NCBI GenBank assembly: GCA_002477945.1
Contig: DLLF01000037.1
Span: 1 to 32,028, forward strand
DNA length: 32,028 bases
Origin: Bacteroidales bacterium UBA7569
GTDB lineage: Bacteria; Bacteroidota; Bacteroidia; Bacteroidales; Paludibacteraceae
Direction: 5' to 3'
Shown: piece after piece, positions 30,945-32,028 of the stretch
Layout of the letters: each line of letters opens with the position of its first letter
Position numbering within the stretch: position 1 is the stretch's first letter
Notes under the pieces: model-generated
The model's input: only the letters and a program-made list of their open reading frames with translations
Database searches by the model: none
Told to the model about the DNA's origin: nothing
Translations under genes and position numbers: made by a program

Positions 30945-31751
30945 ATGTCACACCAATTATTAGCGGGAAAGAGAGGACTCATCTTCGGAGCATTGAACGA
31001 ACAGTCTATTGCATGGGCTGTAGCGCGCAAGTGCAATGAAGAGGGGGCTAAAATTGCTTTGACAAATACTCCCGTTGCACTTCGCCTTGGTACATTACAG
31101 ACGTTGGCAGCAAGCATTGAGGCACCCGTTATTGCCGCAGACGCCACCAGTATTGCAGACTTGGAGGCATTGTTCACAAAAACGCAGGAAGTTTTGGGAG
31201 GGAAGATAGACTTTGTATTGCACGCAGTGGCAATGTCGGTCAATATGCGGAAAGGCCGTCCATACGAAGATTTAGACTACAATTGGCTGAATCAGACCTT
31301 AGACATATCCGCCATATCATTTCACAAGATGCTCCAGACCGCCTATAAATCAGATGCTCTTTCGGAATACGGTTCTGTGGTGGCACTTTCGTACATTGCG
31401 GCACAACGGACATTCCCCGGGTACAATGACATGGCAGACGCAAAGGCACTATTGGAATCCATAGCACGCAACTTCGGTGCAATATACGGACAAAAACGGC
31501 ACGTACGCATCAATACACTGTCACAATCACCGACAAAGACTACAGCGGGAAGCAGTATCAAAGGATTTCAAGACGGCTTCGACATCGCAGAAAAGACGGC
31601 TCCCTTGGGCAATGCTACCGCAGACGATTGTGCCAATATGTGCGTGATGCTGTTCTCTGACTATACACGCAAGGTGACCATGCAGAATATCTTCCACGAC
31701 GGCGGATTTTCATCCATGGGAATCCAACTTGTCAACAACAAGGACGATTAA
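30945..31751 (+). CDS. fabI: Enoyl-[acyl-carrier-protein] reductase
   Basis: The 268-residue short-chain dehydrogenase performs the last step of each fatty-acid elongation cycle. It has the FabI-type cofactor start LAGKRGLIFGALNEQSIAWA, HAVAMS near residue 95, and a catalytic Tyr-x6-Lys in YNDMADAKALLES. INTLSQSPTKTTAGSSI is the substrate-loop region. The ATG at 30945 is used; the upstream start within pheS would be spurious. It is probably co-transcribed with pheS. Confidence 0.93.
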   Translation: MSHQLLAGKRGLIFGALNEQSIAWAVARKCNEEGAKIALTNTPVALRLGTLQTLAASIEAPVIAADATSIADLEALFTKTQEVLGGKIDFVLHAVAMSVNMRKGRPYEDLDYNWLNQTLDISAISFHKMLQTAYKSDALSEYGSVVALSYIAAQRTFPGYNDMADAKALLESIARNFGAIYGQKRHVRINTLSQSPTKTTAGSSIKGFQDGFDIAEKTAPLGNATADDCANMCVMLFSDYTRKVTMQNIFHDGGFSSMGIQLVNNKDD

Positions 31752-31892
31752 ACATAATTTGTGTAATGATACGACATTTATTGCTATCATTATGCAACAA
31801 ACATTCGTTCAGCACAAGAAAAGAGGTTTTATAAGTTTATTCTTTATCGTTTCATGGGGACAAGATACAGAGAGGAAAACGTGTTGATGACT

Positions 31893-31922
31893 TTTGTAGT
31901 CCATTTATTATTACTATCTTTG
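31893..31922 (+). promoter_or_regulatory. Likely promoter for the gene starting at the window edge
   Basis: TTTG (31893-31896), 18 bases, TATCTTTG (31915-31922). The spacer is slightly short. The interval 31752-31892 shows nothing else. Confidence 0.5.
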
Positions 31923-31997
31923 TCGCGTTTGCAAAGTTGTGTATTCAGAGCGACCGACTTGCATACATGTACAGATAGAGAAACTTAGTATATATCA

Positions 31998-32028
31998 ATG
32001 CAAAGAACAGAAATCATCGACGCGCTCA
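31998..32028 (+). CDS. Start of a gene cut by the window end
   Basis: ATG at 31998 opens a frame (MQRTEIIDAL) that runs off the window, about 75 bases after a promoter match. Too short to identify. Confidence 0.35.
   Translation, partial: MQRTEIIDAL

Noticed and set aside
1..32028. tRNA, rRNA, tmRNA or transposase genes
   Set aside because: I looked for T-loop and conserved RNA words and for transposase motifs in the translations, and found none that I could support.

Overview
The window looks like chromosomal DNA of a Bacteroidales bacterium. Promoters repeatedly fit the Bacteroidetes pattern (TTTG-like -33, about 20 bases, TAnnTTTG at -7). Few genes have strong Shine-Dalgarno sites. The gene content is typical of the order: a type IX secretion (T9SS) sorting tail, FISUMP and InlB-type secreted proteins, DUF3791/DUF3990 genes, and the lysS-gpsA-pgi order. 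The genus cannot be fixed from this sequence; Prevotellaceae or Porphyromonadaceae-like lineages fit.

Layout. 1-660 is gene-poor, holding a C-terminal gene remnant and simple tandem arrays. 665-1598 is a tightly overlapping DUF3791-DUF3990-small-protein operon. 1599-2114 is a densely structured, probably RNA-coding segment. 2115-6082 is a cassette of envelope genes: a membrane protein, a FISUMP protein, a broken membrane-protein paralogue and an eight-repeat InlB-like surface protein. 6519-12280 is accessory: a RhuM-like gene, a truncated FISUMP gene joined to an unknown ORF, an AlbA_2/ATPase protein, a Vsr endonuclease, a sigma-like factor and a uracil-DNA-glycosylase-like protein. 12582-15513 (minus strand) holds a leader RNA, a T9SS-tailed protein and a large secreted protein. 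15514-16240 contains a radical-SAM remnant. From 16241 the content is mostly housekeeping: murI, an SGNH hydrolase, a LytTR regulator, a CAT-like acetyltransferase, pgi-gpsA-lysS (minus strand) and a SotB-like exporter. 27716-29527 is a second RNA-plus-surface-gene cassette, followed by pheS and fabI.

Main discovery. Three diverged copies of one structured element lie at 1751-2097 (+), 27716-28075 (+) and about 14981-15475 (-). Each has a short hairpin, a long-range stem whose two arms change together between copies, a conserved central block, and a hairpin with a U-run. Each lies directly upstream of a cassette of secreted or membrane proteins on the same strand. The compensatory changes argue for selection on RNA structure. 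It could be a free small RNA or a leader/attenuator controlling surface-protein cassettes. I do not recognise the family; a covariance-model search would show whether it is already named.

Other points of interest are candidate LytTR-binding direct repeats just downstream of the LytTR gene, degenerate 9-bp arrays at three intergenic sites, and a Vsr/UDG pair suited to repairing deaminated cytosine without a methyltransferase gene in view. Several genes are broken or recombined, which marks the first half of the window as plastic.
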